A stretch of DNA of 64,000 bases. It comes from Clostridium saccharoperbutylacetonicum N1-4(HMT) (GTDB lineage Bacteria; Bacillota; Clostridia; Clostridiales; Clostridiaceae). The notes beneath the pieces are model-generated. The model did no database searches. It saw only the letters and a program-made list of their open reading frames with translations, and was not told where the DNA came from. The stretch lies in the NCBI RefSeq assembly GCF_000340885.1, contig NC_020291.1, positions 83,501 through 147,500 of the forward strand, given 5' to 3'. Of the stretch, positions 6,900 to 15,938 are shown piece by piece. Within the stretch, counting starts at the first letter, position 1. The number at the start of each line of letters is the position of its first letter. Both the position numbers and the translations under genes were made by a program.

Positions 6900-8822
6900 A
6901 TGGGAGATAATTTAGTTTATAAGATTTTAAAGAGCCATATTGTTGAGGGGGAGTTGAAAGCAGGAGAGCCAATTGCATTAAAAATTGATAAGACTTTAAC
7001 TCAAGATTCAACTGGAACTATGGCGTATCTTCAATTAGAAGCAATGGGAATAGACAGAGTAAAAACTAAAAAGTCAGTAGCATTTATAGATCATAATATG
7101 TTACAACAAGGGTTTGAAAATGCAGATGATCATAAGTTTATTCAAACAGTAGCATCTAAGTATGGAGTATATTTTTCAAAGCCAGGTAATGGAATTTGCC
7201 ATCAAATTTTCTTAGAAAGATTTGCAACACCAGGAGATACTTTAATAGGTTCAGATAGCCATACACCAACGGCAGGAGGTGTTGGTATGCTTGCTATGGG
7301 TGCAGGCGGGTTAGATGTTGCTCTTGCTATGGGCGGAGGAGCATACAATATTAATACTCCAAAGGTAGTTAAAATTGAGCTTACTGGAAAGCTAAATAAA
7401 ATGGTAGCAGCAAAAGATGTTATATTAGAAGTTTTAAGATTGTTGACTGTAAAAGGTGGAGTAGGAAAAGTATTTGAATACGCAGGAGAAGGTGTAAAAA
7501 CACTTTCTGTTCCAGAAAGAGCAACTATAACAAATATGGGAGCAGAACTTGGAGCTACAACTTCAATATTCCCGAGTGATGAAAGAACATTAGAATTCTT
7601 TAAAGCACAAGGAAGAGAAGAAGATTTTATAGAGTTTAAGCCAGATGCAGATGCTATATATGATGAGGCAGTAACAATTAATTTAAGTGAACTAACTCCG
7701 CTTACAGCTAAACCACATAGCCCAGATAATGTAGCTAAGGTTAGTGAAGTAGGAAAGATTAAAGTTGACCAAGTATTCATAGGAAGCTGTACAAACTCTT
7801 CATATGAAGATTTAATGAAAGTGGCTAAGATATTGAAAGGTAATAAAGTGCATCCAGATGTAAGTTTAGTTATTGGGCCGGGATCTAGACAAGTTATGGA
7901 AATGATAGCTAGAAATGGAGCATTAGCAGATATAATAAGTGCAGGTGCAAGAATACTAGAAAATGGATGTGGACCATGTATTGGTATGGGACAATCGCCT
8001 GGAACTGATGGAATTTCACTTAGAACAGTAAATAGAAATTTCTATGGAAGAAGTGGAACTTTGTCTGGGCAAATATATATAGTAAGTCCTGAAACAGCGG
8101 CAGTATCAGCAATCAGTGGTGTCTTAACTAATCCAACAGAAATAGATGTGGATTTAACAATAGATATGCCAAAGGAATTCTTGATAGATGACTCAATGAT
8201 TTTAGCACCAGCACCTACTAATGCTGAGGTTGAAGTTGTTAGAGGACCAAATATTAAGCCATTCCCAGTAAGCAAACCATTAGCTGAAGGATTAGATGGA
8301 AAAGTATTAATAAAGGTTGAAGATAATATTACAACAGATCATATTATGCCTTCAAACTCAAAATTATTGCCATTTAGATCAAATATACCTTATCTTGCAG
8401 AATATTGTTTTAATACTGTAGATACAGAATTCCCTAAGAGAGCTAAAGAATATAATGGTGGGTTTATAATAGCAGGTGGAAACTATGGACAAGGTTCAAG
8501 TAGAGAGCATGCAGCGTTAGCACCACTATATTTAGGAGTTAAAGCTGTTATAGCTAAATCATTTGCAAGAATTCATAAAGCAAATTTAATTAACAATGGA
8601 ATAATTCCAATGGAATTTAAAAATGAAGCTGATTATGATGGAATTGATTTAACAGATGATTTGAAGATGGAAGATATTAAGGGCGCTTTAGTATCAGGTG
8701 TAGTTAAAGTTAAGAACTTAACTAAAGGAACTGAATTTGAAGCAACAGTTGATTTAACAGAAAAAGAAATTGCTGTAGTTAAAGAAGGCGGAAGGCTTAA
8801 TTACGTAAAAGCAAATAACTAA
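6900..8822 (+). CDS. acn: Aconitate hydratase
   Basis: A 640-residue monomeric aconitase that interconverts citrate and isocitrate through a [4Fe-4S] cluster. Cluster cysteines are visible in GSCTNSS and in CGPCIGMG; the DSHTPTAGGVGMLAMGAGG region and the C-terminal swivel domain (NYGQGSSREHAALAP) are intact. It begins 18 bases after the Re-citrate synthase gene with its own AGGGGGA SD, so the two form an operon for 2-oxoglutarate and glutamate synthesis. Isocitrate dehydrogenase, which would complete the branch, does not follow: a terminator and a T-box do. A homoaconitase role is possible if the partner made homocitrate, but less likely. Confidence 0.93.
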   Translation: MGDNLVYKILKSHIVEGELKAGEPIALKIDKTLTQDSTGTMAYLQLEAMGIDRVKTKKSVAFIDHNMLQQGFENADDHKFIQTVASKYGVYFSKPGNGICHQIFLERFATPGDTLIGSDSHTPTAGGVGMLAMGAGGLDVALAMGGGAYNINTPKVVKIELTGKLNKMVAAKDVILEVLRLLTVKGGVGKVFEYAGEGVKTLSVPERATITNMGAELGATTSIFPSDERTLEFFKAQGREEDFIEFKPDADAIYDEAVTINLSELTPLTAKPHSPDNVAKVSEVGKIKVDQVFIGSCTNSSYEDLMKVAKILKGNKVHPDVSLVIGPGSRQVMEMIARNGALADIISAGARILENGCGPCIGMGQSPGTDGISLRTVNRNFYGRSGTLSGQIYIVSPETAAVSAISGVLTNPTEIDVDLTIDMPKEFLIDDSMILAPAPTNAEVEVVRGPNIKPFPVSKPLAEGLDGKVLIKVEDNITTDHIMPSNSKLLPFRSNIPYLAEYCFNTVDTEFPKRAKEYNGGFIIAGGNYGQGSSREHAALAPLYLGVKAVIAKSFARIHKANLINNGIIPMEFKNEADYDGIDLTDDLKMEDIKGALVSGVVKVKNLTKGTEFEATVDLTEKEIAVVKEGGRLNYVKANN

Positions 8823-8835
8823 TATTTAGAAAAAG

Positions 8836-8880
8836 CACAAGAGTTCAATAATTGAATTTTGAATTCTTGTGTTTTTATTT
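8836..8880 (+). terminator. Terminator of the citrate synthase-aconitase operon
   Basis: CACAAGAGTTCA (8836-8847) pairs with TGAATTCTTGTG (8860-8871) with one mismatch, followed by TTTTTATTT. Confidence 0.85.
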
Positions 8881-8959
8881 AGACAAAATTAATTTTGTAA
8901 ATGCTATTGACAAAAATAAACAATAGTTTTAGAATTACTTTAAATTAAAAAAATAAAGC

Positions 8960-9238
8960 TTTGAAGAGAAAGAGTAAAGTTAATAGCGTTTTACAGAGAG
9001 TTCCCGGAAGGTGAGAGGGGCAAAACAAGTTGATTTGAATACATCTCTGAGCAGCACTCCGAAAGATAACAACCAGTAGGCAGATGTCGTATTCGCACAC
9101 GTTATAGTGCTAGGGTATAACCAAGATATAATTATATTGGCGTACCTGAAGAGGTTATTATTGTGAGATAATGATAAATTAAGGTGGTAACACGTAAGTA
9201 ATGCTTTCGTCCTTTTATTAAGGCTGAGAGTTTTTTTG
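8960..9238 (+). promoter_or_regulatory. T-box riboswitch of tyrS (Tyr specifier UAC)
   Basis: A full T-box leader. The Stem I elements AGAGAG and GGTGAGAG precede GAA-TAC-A, in which TAC at 9040-9042 is a tyrosine codon. The T-box AAGGTGGTAACACG is at 9181-9194; its TGGT can pair with the ACCA end of uncharged tRNA-Tyr. A terminator (CTTTC/GAGAG outer pairs, CCTT-TTATT-AAGG inner stem, then seven Ts) covers about 9204-9238. Uncharged tRNA-Tyr should therefore allow read-through into tyrS. Confidence 0.95.
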
Positions 9239-9282
9239 TCGTTCTTTTTACCAGTGATGAGATAATAAAAAATCATTTTATT

Positions 9283-9323
9283 TTAATTAAATAATTGTTA
9301 GGCGCCAATAATTATTTAATTAA
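9283..9323 (+). repeat. Long inverted repeat between T-box and tyrS
   Basis: TTAATTAAATAATT (9283-9296) and its exact complement (9310-9323) flank a short centre that contains GGCGCC, an unusual run in this AT-rich region. It lies after the T-box terminator and 50 bases before the tyrS start. The role is unknown; mRNA processing or stability is possible. Confidence 0.55.
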
Positions 9324-9375
9324 TTTACTAATAATAACTTGAAAATATAATCATGAATTATGGAGGAATTAAAAT

Positions 9376-10581
9376 ATGATGAATATAGATGAACAAATTA
9401 AGATAATAATGAAAGGAGCAGATGAAATAATAGGATTAGATTTTCTAAAGGATAAATTGATGAAAGCTAATGCGAATAAACAGCCTTTAATTGTTAAACT
9501 TGGATTAGATCCAAGTGCACCAGATATACATTTAGGTCATACAGTTGTGCTTAGAAAGATGAAGCAAATTCAAGATTTAGGGCATAAGGTAGTTATTATA
9601 ATAGGTGATTTTACTGGGAAAATAGGAGACCCTACAGGTAAGGCAAAAGGAAGAAAAGCACTTACAACAGAGCAAGTTTTAGAGAATGCAAAAACTTATG
9701 AGGAACAAATATTTAAAGTTCTAGATAGAGATAAGACAGAGGTAAGATTTAATAGTGAGTGGCTCTCAAAATTATCTTTTGAAGAAACAATTAAATTGGC
9801 ATCAACAATGACTGTAGCAAGAATGCTTGAAAGAGAAGAATTTAAAAAGAGATTTGATAATCAAATTCCAATATCAGTGCATGAATTTTTTTATCCGTTA
9901 ATGCAAGGATATGACTCGGTTTCAATACATGCAGACATAGAACTTGGAGGAACTGACCAAAGGTTTAATGTATTAATGGGGAGAATGCTCCAAAAGGAAT
10001 ATGGGCAAGAACCTCAAACTACAATATTTATGCCACTCCTTGAAGGTATTGATGGAAAAGAAAAAATGAGTAAAAGTCTTGGAAATTATATTGGGATAGA
10101 TGAAAAAGCAGAAGCTATGTATGAAAAAGCAATGATGATACCTGATGAATTAATAATAAAATATTTTAACTTGGTAACTGATATTTATCCAGATGAAATT
10201 CAGAAATTAAAAAATAATTTGGATAATAATAATATTAATCCAAGAGATGTAAAAATGAAACTAGCAAAAGAAATTGTGAAATTATATCATGGTGAGGATA
10301 AAGCAGAAAAAGCTGAGGAGAGATTCAAAAGTATATTTCAAAAAGGCCAGATACCTAAAGATATAGAAACGGTTATTGCTTCAAAAGAAAATTTTGATTT
10401 AGCTGAGATATTAGTGTCAAACAATATTGTAAAAAGCAAAAATGAAGTTAGGAGATTGGCAGCTCAAGGTGGAATTAAAATAAATAATAATACAGTTTAT
10501 AGTATAATAAATGTTACAATAGATGAAGAGATGATTATACAAGTAGGTAAGAGAAAATTCATAAAAATTAAATTCAAATAA
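9376..10581 (+). CDS. tyrS: Tyrosyl-tRNA synthetase
   Basis: This class I synthetase attaches tyrosine to tRNA-Tyr. At 401 residues it has full length. The HIGH-type motif is HLGH at 52-55, KMSKS occurs exactly in GKEKMSKSLGN, and the C-terminal about 65 residues form an S4 RNA-binding domain. The sequence around LDPSAPDIHLGH and IGDFTGKIGDPTGK resembles the TyrZ clade more than the E. coli-type TyrS; that is a judgement from memory. GGAGG at 9362-9366 supports ATG 9376 (a second ATG follows directly). A tyrosine T-box leader confirms the substrate. Confidence 0.96.
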   Translation: MMNIDEQIKIIMKGADEIIGLDFLKDKLMKANANKQPLIVKLGLDPSAPDIHLGHTVVLRKMKQIQDLGHKVVIIIGDFTGKIGDPTGKAKGRKALTTEQVLENAKTYEEQIFKVLDRDKTEVRFNSEWLSKLSFEETIKLASTMTVARMLEREEFKKRFDNQIPISVHEFFYPLMQGYDSVSIHADIELGGTDQRFNVLMGRMLQKEYGQEPQTTIFMPLLEGIDGKEKMSKSLGNYIGIDEKAEAMYEKAMMIPDELIIKYFNLVTDIYPDEIQKLKNNLDNNNINPRDVKMKLAKEIVKLYHGEDKAEKAEERFKSIFQKGQIPKDIETVIASKENFDLAEILVSNNIVKSKNEVRRLAAQGGIKINNNTVYSIINVTIDEEMIIQVGKRKFIKIKFK

Positions 10582-10681
10582 TAAGTTTATGTTAGCATTC
10601 TGGGTAAAACTTATAGAGAAATAAAATTAATAATACTATATAATATTATTATAATGAAGCAATTAGAAAGAGGATGTTATT

Positions 10682-11191
10682 ATGGAAAAGACTATAAGAT
10701 TATCTGGAATAGCTTATGAGAGTTTAGTAAATGGACCAGGTATGAGAAGAGTATTTTTTGCTCAAGGCTGCACACATAACTGTAAAGGATGTTTTAATCC
10801 AGATACTCATGATTTTAGTGGTGGAGAAGAACGAGAGGTGGATTTTTTAATAAAGGATACATTAGATAATCCAATGCTAAGTGGAGTTACATTTAGTGGA
10901 GGAGATCCTTGGGAGCAGGCAGATAAGTTTGCAGATATGGCCAAGGCTTTTAGAAAGAAAGGCTTAAATATTTGGTGTTATACAGGTTATACTTATGAAT
11001 ACATTTTAGAAAATAAAGATAAACGTTTTGGATGGAATGATTTATTAAATAATATTGATGTTCTTGTTGATGGAAAGTTTGAAGAAGATAAGCAATTAGA
11101 TGGACTTAAATTTAGAGGGTCAACTAATCAAAGAATAATAGATGTTGCGGAAAGTTTAAAAAACGATACTATAATAATTAAAGAGTATTAG
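10682..11191 (+). CDS. nrdG: Anaerobic ribonucleotide reductase activase
   Basis: This radical-SAM enzyme generates the glycyl radical on NrdD. The 169-residue protein has the NrdG-type cluster motif CTHNCKGC (CxxxCxxC) near residue 30. A TFSGGDPWEQ stretch, typical of the family's SAM-binding GGE-like motif, lies near residue 78. AGAGGATG lies before ATG 10682. It is separated from nrdD by the citrate/aconitase operon and tyrS, so coordinated expression would need its own promoter. I saw no convincing NrdR box upstream. Confidence 0.94.
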   Translation: MEKTIRLSGIAYESLVNGPGMRRVFFAQGCTHNCKGCFNPDTHDFSGGEEREVDFLIKDTLDNPMLSGVTFSGGDPWEQADKFADMAKAFRKKGLNIWCYTGYTYEYILENKDKRFGWNDLLNNIDVLVDGKFEEDKQLDGLKFRGSTNQRIIDVAESLKNDTIIIKEY

Positions 11192-11277
11192 ACAAATAGT
11201 ACATAACCTAATAATTTTTAAATGCTAAGTAATATAAAGTTTATAAGTATATATTACTAATTTTGGGAGGAAAGATT

Positions 11278-12153
11278 ATGATTTATTCTTTAGAAAACTC
11301 AAGTATTAAAATTACAGCAAGTACTCATGGTGGAGAAATACATTCTATAACTAATAAAGAGGATGGGACTGAATATTTATGGAATGGAGATCCAGAGTAT
11401 TGGAAATATCATGCACCAATATTATTCCCTATAGTTGGAAAGGTTGTTGATTCTAAATATAGAGTTAATGGACAAACATATGAATTACCACAACATGGTT
11501 TGGCCAGAACATCAGACTTTAATTTGATATCACAAACAGATAATGAAATATCTTTTGAATTAACATATTCAGAAGAATCATTAAAAGTATATCCTTTTAA
11601 ATTTTCATTAATCTCTACTTATAGATTAGAAGATAACTCTATAGATGTTACGTATAGCGTAAAAAATTTAGATGATAAACGAATATATTTTTCTATAGGA
11701 ACTCATCCAGCATTCATGTGCCCTATTAATGGAGATGATAAGCTAGAAGATTGTTATCTTCAGTTTAATGAAAAAGAGACAAGCAGTAGAAACCTTCTTA
11801 CTTTAGAAGGATATCTTTCTCATGAAAAAGGTGAATGTTTAAATTCCACAGATGTTATTATGTTATCAAAAGAGTTATTTAAAGATGATGCCTTAGTATT
11901 CGATGATTTAAAGTCTGATAAAATAACAATTAGATCAAAAAATAATGATAAAGCACTGATAGTTGATTTTGAAGATTTTCCTTACATGGGAATTTGGGCA
12001 CCAAAAAGTGGAGCTCCATTTGTATGCATAGAGCCTTGGTTTGGGCACGCAGATTATGAAGATTTCAATGGTGAATTTAGTGAAAAAGAAGGTGTGATTT
12101 CACTAGAAATAGATGAAAAATTTAGTTGTACATATAAAGTTACTATCATATAA
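11278..12153 (+). CDS. Aldose 1-epimerase family protein (LacX-like)
   Basis: A 291-residue galactose-mutarotase-fold protein. Family marks include NGDPEYWKYHAPILFPIVGK near the N-terminus, PQHGLARTSDF with a conserved His-Gly, GTHPAFMCP, and CIEPWFGHAD, which carries the catalytic-type Glu. These proteins interconvert sugar anomers or bind hexose phosphates; the exact substrate is unknown. GGGAGG at 11265-11270 selects ATG 11278 over an in-frame TTG 15 bases earlier. No sugar-transport or catabolic genes adjoin it, so the pathway cannot be assigned. Confidence 0.85.
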   Translation: MIYSLENSSIKITASTHGGEIHSITNKEDGTEYLWNGDPEYWKYHAPILFPIVGKVVDSKYRVNGQTYELPQHGLARTSDFNLISQTDNEISFELTYSEESLKVYPFKFSLISTYRLEDNSIDVTYSVKNLDDKRIYFSIGTHPAFMCPINGDDKLEDCYLQFNEKETSSRNLLTLEGYLSHEKGECLNSTDVIMLSKELFKDDALVFDDLKSDKITIRSKNNDKALIVDFEDFPYMGIWAPKSGAPFVCIEPWFGHADYEDFNGEFSEKEGVISLEIDEKFSCTYKVTII

Positions 12154-12211
12154 TCTAAAATTATATTTCTCATTAGAAGATTTGCTAGAATAAAAAATAA
12201 TTCACAGAAAA

Positions 12212-12275
12212 TATGGATTAGTTCTATTTTTTGTGGATTATTTTTATTGTTATGTGGATAATATTTAGTGGATAT
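12212..12275. repeat. Iterated DnaA-box-like sites before mpg
   Basis: Four related 9-mers occur within 64 bases: TATGGATTA (12212), TGTGGATTA (12232), TGTGGATAA (12253, a perfect DnaA box on the minus strand) and AGTGGATAT (12267). The first three are spaced by 20 and 21 bases, about two helical turns. They could form a small DnaA-binding cluster upstream of a DNA-repair gene. Confidence 0.4.
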
Positions 12276-12313
12276 TGAGAATTGTATTAAATATATAGAA
12301 GGGGTGTTGAAAG

Positions 12314-12925
12314 ATGATTCTAAATAAAGAATTTTATAAGCAAGGAGCATTAATTTTAGCGAAAGAATTATTAGGAAAAGTTGTTGTAAGGACTGTTGAT
12401 AATCTTACCTTAAAAGCAAAGATTGTTGAAACAGAAGCTTATGTAGGAGAAATAGATAAAGCATCACACGCCTATAATGGTAGACGGACAGAGAGAACAG
12501 AACCTTTATTTAGAGAAGGTGGAATAGCATATGTTTACTTTATTTATGGTAAATACTATTGTTTTAATGTTATAAGTGGAATTGAAGATAAAGGTGAAGG
12601 AGTTTTAGTCAGAGCCTTAGAACCACTAAATGAATTTGATTATCTTGCAAGGAAAAGATTTGGAAAAAGTTTTGATGAATTATCAGAAGCAAATAAAAAA
12701 GCACTTACAAATGGTCCTTCAAAATTATGTATAGCTTTTTCAATAGATAAATCAGAAAATTATAAGAAACTATATGAAGAAGGAGATTTTTATATAGAAG
12801 ATAGTAAGGATGAAAAATTTGATATAGTTGAAACTACTAGGATAGGTATTGATTATGCCGAAGAAGCTATAGATTTTCCATGGAGATTTTATATAAAGGA
12901 CAATAAATATATATCTAAGAAATAA
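12314..12925 (+). CDS. 3-methyladenine DNA glycosylase (AAG/Mpg family)
   Basis: A 203-residue base-excision repair enzyme that removes 3-methyladenine and other damaged purines. Family signatures are [30 protein letters not shown] with the catalytic-type Glu, and [18 protein letters not shown]; the C-terminal [10 protein letters not shown] is also typical. The length is normal for bacterial Mpg. AGAAGGGG before the ATG at 12314 is a good SD. It stands alone, converging on gtrA across a bidirectional terminator. Confidence 0.94.
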   Translation: MILNKEFYKQGALILAKELLGKVVVRTVDNLTLKAKIVETEAYVGEIDKASHAYNGRRTERTEPLFREGGIAYVYFIYGKYYCFNVISGIEDKGEGVLVRALEPLNEFDYLARKRFGKSFDELSEANKKALTNGPSKLCIAFSIDKSENYKKLYEEGDFYIEDSKDEKFDIVETTRIGIDYAEEAIDFPWRFYIKDNKYISKK

Positions 12926-12967
12926 TTAATAATAAAGTTATAGATTTATAATGATAAGTTTAACAAT

Positions 12968-13032
12968 AAAAAAATCAAATGATAACATATAAATGAAATA
13001 AAAAAATAATATATTATCATTTGATTTTTTAT
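12968..13032. terminator. Bidirectional terminator, mpg / gtrA
   Basis: AAAAAATCAAATGATAA pairs with TTATCATTTGATTTTTT across a 28-base AT loop. It serves both convergent genes; its right arm overlaps the gtrA stop codon. Confidence 0.8.
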
Positions 13033-13436
13033 TTATTACTTCTATTTCGGAAAGTAAAGAATTTCATTAATATAAAAGTAACTGGTACACCTATGATTGC
13101 TGCTAACATATAAGCAAAAAGCTTATGAAATCCAATAGTAGTACAAATTATTACAACAATATACTGAATGAAAAAATTAGGCATAGATGATATTGTAAAC
13201 TTAGTTAATTTTTCAAGGCTAAGTTTTTCTTTAAAGGTTATAAAGCTATTTAATATATAGGATATTAATAAACCAGAAATATAACCTGGTATAAAAGCAA
13301 TATTAGCACTTAAAAAGCTGGAAAATATATAGGAAAAAACAGTTCCATTAAAAGTATTTACTATTCCTATTAATACGAAAATAATAAATTGTTTGGTAAA
13401 AAAAGTATTCCTGAATTTTTCAATAAAATTATCCAT
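13029..13436 (-). CDS. GtrA-like four-helix membrane protein
   Basis: A 135-residue protein with four predicted transmembrane helices and the GtrA signature FVLIGIVNTFNGTVFSYIF, ending in a basic FFTFRNRSNK tail. GtrA-type proteins are thought to flip or present undecaprenyl-linked sugars during cell-surface glycosylation. It starts 11 bases after the glycosyltransferase stop, so the two form an operon, the usual GtrB-GtrA arrangement. Confidence 0.9.
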   Translation of the reverse strand: MDNFIEKFRNTFFTKQFIIFVLIGIVNTFNGTVFSYIFSSFLSANIAFIPGYISGLLISYILNSFITFKEKLSLEKLTKFTISSMPNFFIQYIVVIICTTIGFHKLFAYMLAAIIGVPVTFILMKFFTFRNRSNK

Positions 13437-13447
13437 AAAATAAATAC

Positions 13448-14413
13448 CTATTTATCTTTCTTATTAATATCAATTAGTTTATCAGAAATAATAAAGCGAG
13501 GCCTTTGTTTAGTTTCATTGTATATCTTACCAATATATTCACCTATAACACCAAGAGATAAAAGTTGTATGCCACCAAGCATCCAAATTGATAAGGTTAA
13601 TGAAGTCCATCCAGTAACTGTACTTCCAAAAAATTTAACAACTATAGAATAAATTAATGCTATAACACTAACAAAAAATATAGTAAAACCGAGCATTGTA
13701 ATTATTCTTATAGGTTTTATACTTAGAGAAGTGATTCCATCTAAGGCAAAAGCTATCATTTTTTTTAGCGGATATTTAGATTCACCAGCAAATCTTTCAT
13801 GACGTTCATATTCAACAATTGAATATCTATATCCTATTAAAGGAATCATTCCTCGAAGAAACAAATTAACTTCTTTATATTGACTCAATCCTTCTAGGGC
13901 ACGCTTACTCATAAGACGATAATCAGCGTGATTAAAGATTGCATCAACACCGAGAATATTCATTAATTTGTAAAAGGCTAAGGCTGAGGTTCTTTTAAAG
14001 AAAGTATCAGTTTGGCGGGAAGATCTTACACCATAAACAATATCACTGCCATTATAGTATTGTTCCACAAATTTATCTATTACACCTACATCGTCTTGCA
14101 AATCAGCATCTAAGGATATGGTCATATCTGCATATTCTTTAGCAGTCATTAATCCTGCAAGTAGGGCATTTTGATGGCCTCTATTTCTTGATAAATTAAT
14201 GCCGGAAAATATAGAGTTCTTTGAATAAAGTTGTTCAATTATATCCCAAGTTTTATCCTTTGAACCGTCATTAACAAAAAGTATTTTGCTTTCACAAGAA
14301 ATAAGTTCATTTGAAATCATGGTATTAATTTTTTCTAACAATCGTTTAGAAGTTTCATGCAAAACCTGCTCTTCATTATAGCAAGGTATTACAAGATATA
14401 GTATATCTTTCAT
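13448..14413 (-). CDS. GT2 glycosyltransferase, GtrB/polyprenol-phosphate type
   Basis: A 321-residue family 2 glycosyltransferase. The N-terminus YLVIPCYNEEQVL is the nucleotide-sugar site, FVNDGSKDKT follows, and SLDADLQDD provides the metal-binding acidic motif. Two transmembrane helices at about 230-295 anchor it to the membrane, as in GtrB/DPM1-like enzymes that load a sugar onto undecaprenyl phosphate. GGAGGTGG precedes the ATG. Together with the GtrA partner it predicts modification of a teichoic acid, polysaccharide or surface glycan; the sugar is unknown. Confidence 0.92.
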   Translation of the reverse strand: MKDILYLVIPCYNEEQVLHETSKRLLEKINTMISNELISCESKILFVNDGSKDKTWDIIEQLYSKNSIFSGINLSRNRGHQNALLAGLMTAKEYADMTISLDADLQDDVGVIDKFVEQYYNGSDIVYGVRSSRQTDTFFKRTSALAFYKLMNILGVDAIFNHADYRLMSKRALEGLSQYKEVNLFLRGMIPLIGYRYSIVEYERHERFAGESKYPLKKMIAFALDGITSLSIKPIRIITMLGFTIFFVSVIALIYSIVVKFFGSTVTGWTSLTLSIWMLGGIQLLSLGVIGEYIGKIYNETKQRPRFIISDKLIDINKKDK

Positions 14414-14489
14414 AAAGCCACCTCCAGTAGATTATTATATCAAATTTAATTCTAAAAATACCAATCTTAATGATTTATTAAGAGTTTCT

Positions 14490-15575
14490 TTATAAATCAT
14501 ATACTACTTTTGTTATAACAATTGAAGTTTCATCTATTAAATTAATTTCTTTATTAATTATATTATCATTAGAACTCTTAATAATTTTTACAATTGGACG
14601 TAACGGAAAGTTAGGCAAAGTTTCTTGAACAACGGCGACATCAGCATTGCTAAGTTCAACTAAAGTTCCTTTAGAAAATGGAATTACAATTTTACAAAAA
14701 GTATTAACCATATCATAATCAAACATTCTTCCAGCATTAGACATTAAATATTCTAAAACGTCACTTGGAAACATAGCCTTTTTATTAGGTCTACCTGAAG
14801 ATAAGGTGTCATAAGCATCTGCAATGCTTACTATTTTACTTAAATTATTGATTTTATCATCAGTTAATTTATCAGGATATCCTAATCCATCAGGCCTTTC
14901 ATGGTGTTGTAATACTATCATTTTGCTATGAGAACTTAAATTATAAGCATCTGAAAGGTATCTATATCCAAGAGTTGGATGCTGTTGAAGTATTAAGAGT
15001 TCCTCTAAACCTAGTTCTGAGTCCTTCATTAAAATTTCATTATGAATAAAAGTTTCTCCAACATCATGAAGCAAAGCTCCGATACAAAGATATTGAAGCT
15101 GTCTTTTTGGAAGTTTTAATGCAATACCTAGAACGAGAGATATAACAGCAACATTTACTGAATGAGAATAAAGATAATTATTCATACTTCGGATATCTAC
15201 TAAAGAAAGAAGTACATTTTTATTGTTCAATATATTTTCGATTAAATTTTCAGCCATATCTTGAATGTTGTTAAAGTACTTTTCATCCTTTTTTGAAAAT
15301 TTATCAGCAACAGTAATTCTATTTATGTTTGAAAAACTTTCTTTTATAGTTGAAATTGCTTCTTGTCGTAGTTCGGGTTTGATAATATCATCAATTTCTT
15401 CAGAACTATATTCATCAATTATATATATTGCTGGAATTTGTATATCTTTCATTTTAGAAATAATTGGCTGGGTTAGAACAAGACCTGATTTAGCTAATAT
15501 TCTACCTTCAGAATCATATAATGTTTTTCCAATGATTGTATTGGTTTTTACACATTCAAGTGGGACTAATCTCAT
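14490..15575 (-). CDS. HD-GYP cyclic-di-GMP phosphodiesterase
   Basis: A 361-residue protein with an N-terminal segment of about 100 residues of the type often found before HD-GYP domains, then an HD-GYP catalytic domain. The metal and catalytic residues appear intact: LLHDVGE, LQQHPTLGYRYL, and the full HHERPDGLGYP motif, followed by IADAYDTLSSGRP. The predicted reaction is hydrolysis of c-di-GMP. There is no receiver domain or transmembrane segment, so input is unclear. AGGAGAGAA precedes the ATG. Its 3' end lies 76 bases before the glycosyltransferase start; co-transcription with the surface-glycan genes is possible. Confidence 0.93.
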   Translation of the reverse strand: MRLVPLECVKTNTIIGKTLYDSEGRILAKSGLVLTQPIISKMKDIQIPAIYIIDEYSSEEIDDIIKPELRQEAISTIKESFSNINRITVADKFSKKDEKYFNNIQDMAENLIENILNNKNVLLSLVDIRSMNNYLYSHSVNVAVISLVLGIALKLPKRQLQYLCIGALLHDVGETFIHNEILMKDSELGLEELLILQQHPTLGYRYLSDAYNLSSHSKMIVLQHHERPDGLGYPDKLTDDKINNLSKIVSIADAYDTLSSGRPNKKAMFPSDVLEYLMSNAGRMFDYDMVNTFCKIVIPFSKGTLVELSNADVAVVQETLPNFPLRPIVKIIKSSNDNIINKEINLIDETSIVITKVVYDL

Positions 15576-15938
15576 ATTTATTCTCTCCTAAAATTTAGAT
15601 TATAGTACAATATAGAACATAATTCGAAATAATATTTAAATATAATAGTAGTATAGCAATAAATTTGATGCATTTATAGTATATAAGGAAAAAAATAAAA
15701 TTATAATTTATATGGTATAAAACTATAATTTATTTTATGCATAAATTTATGAATTAAATTAAAAAAGGGAAAATAAGAATTTGAGAAGATTGCAAGAGGA
15801 ATTTTAAATAAATAGTATATAAATTTTGTATAAATATTCTGATTTTTTATACTAATGTATGATAAATTTGTTTCTTGGAATTTAAATTGTGATATAATAT
15901 TATAGATAAAAATAAAATATCACAAGGGGGCTTTTTTA
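15576..15938. other. Intergenic region between HD-GYP and serC genes
   Basis: A divergent 360-base AT-rich region. TATAAT at 15893-15898 is a plausible serC -10 element, with TTGTTT at 15868 as a poorly spaced (19) -35. I see no riboswitch, T-box or small gene. Confidence 0.45.
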
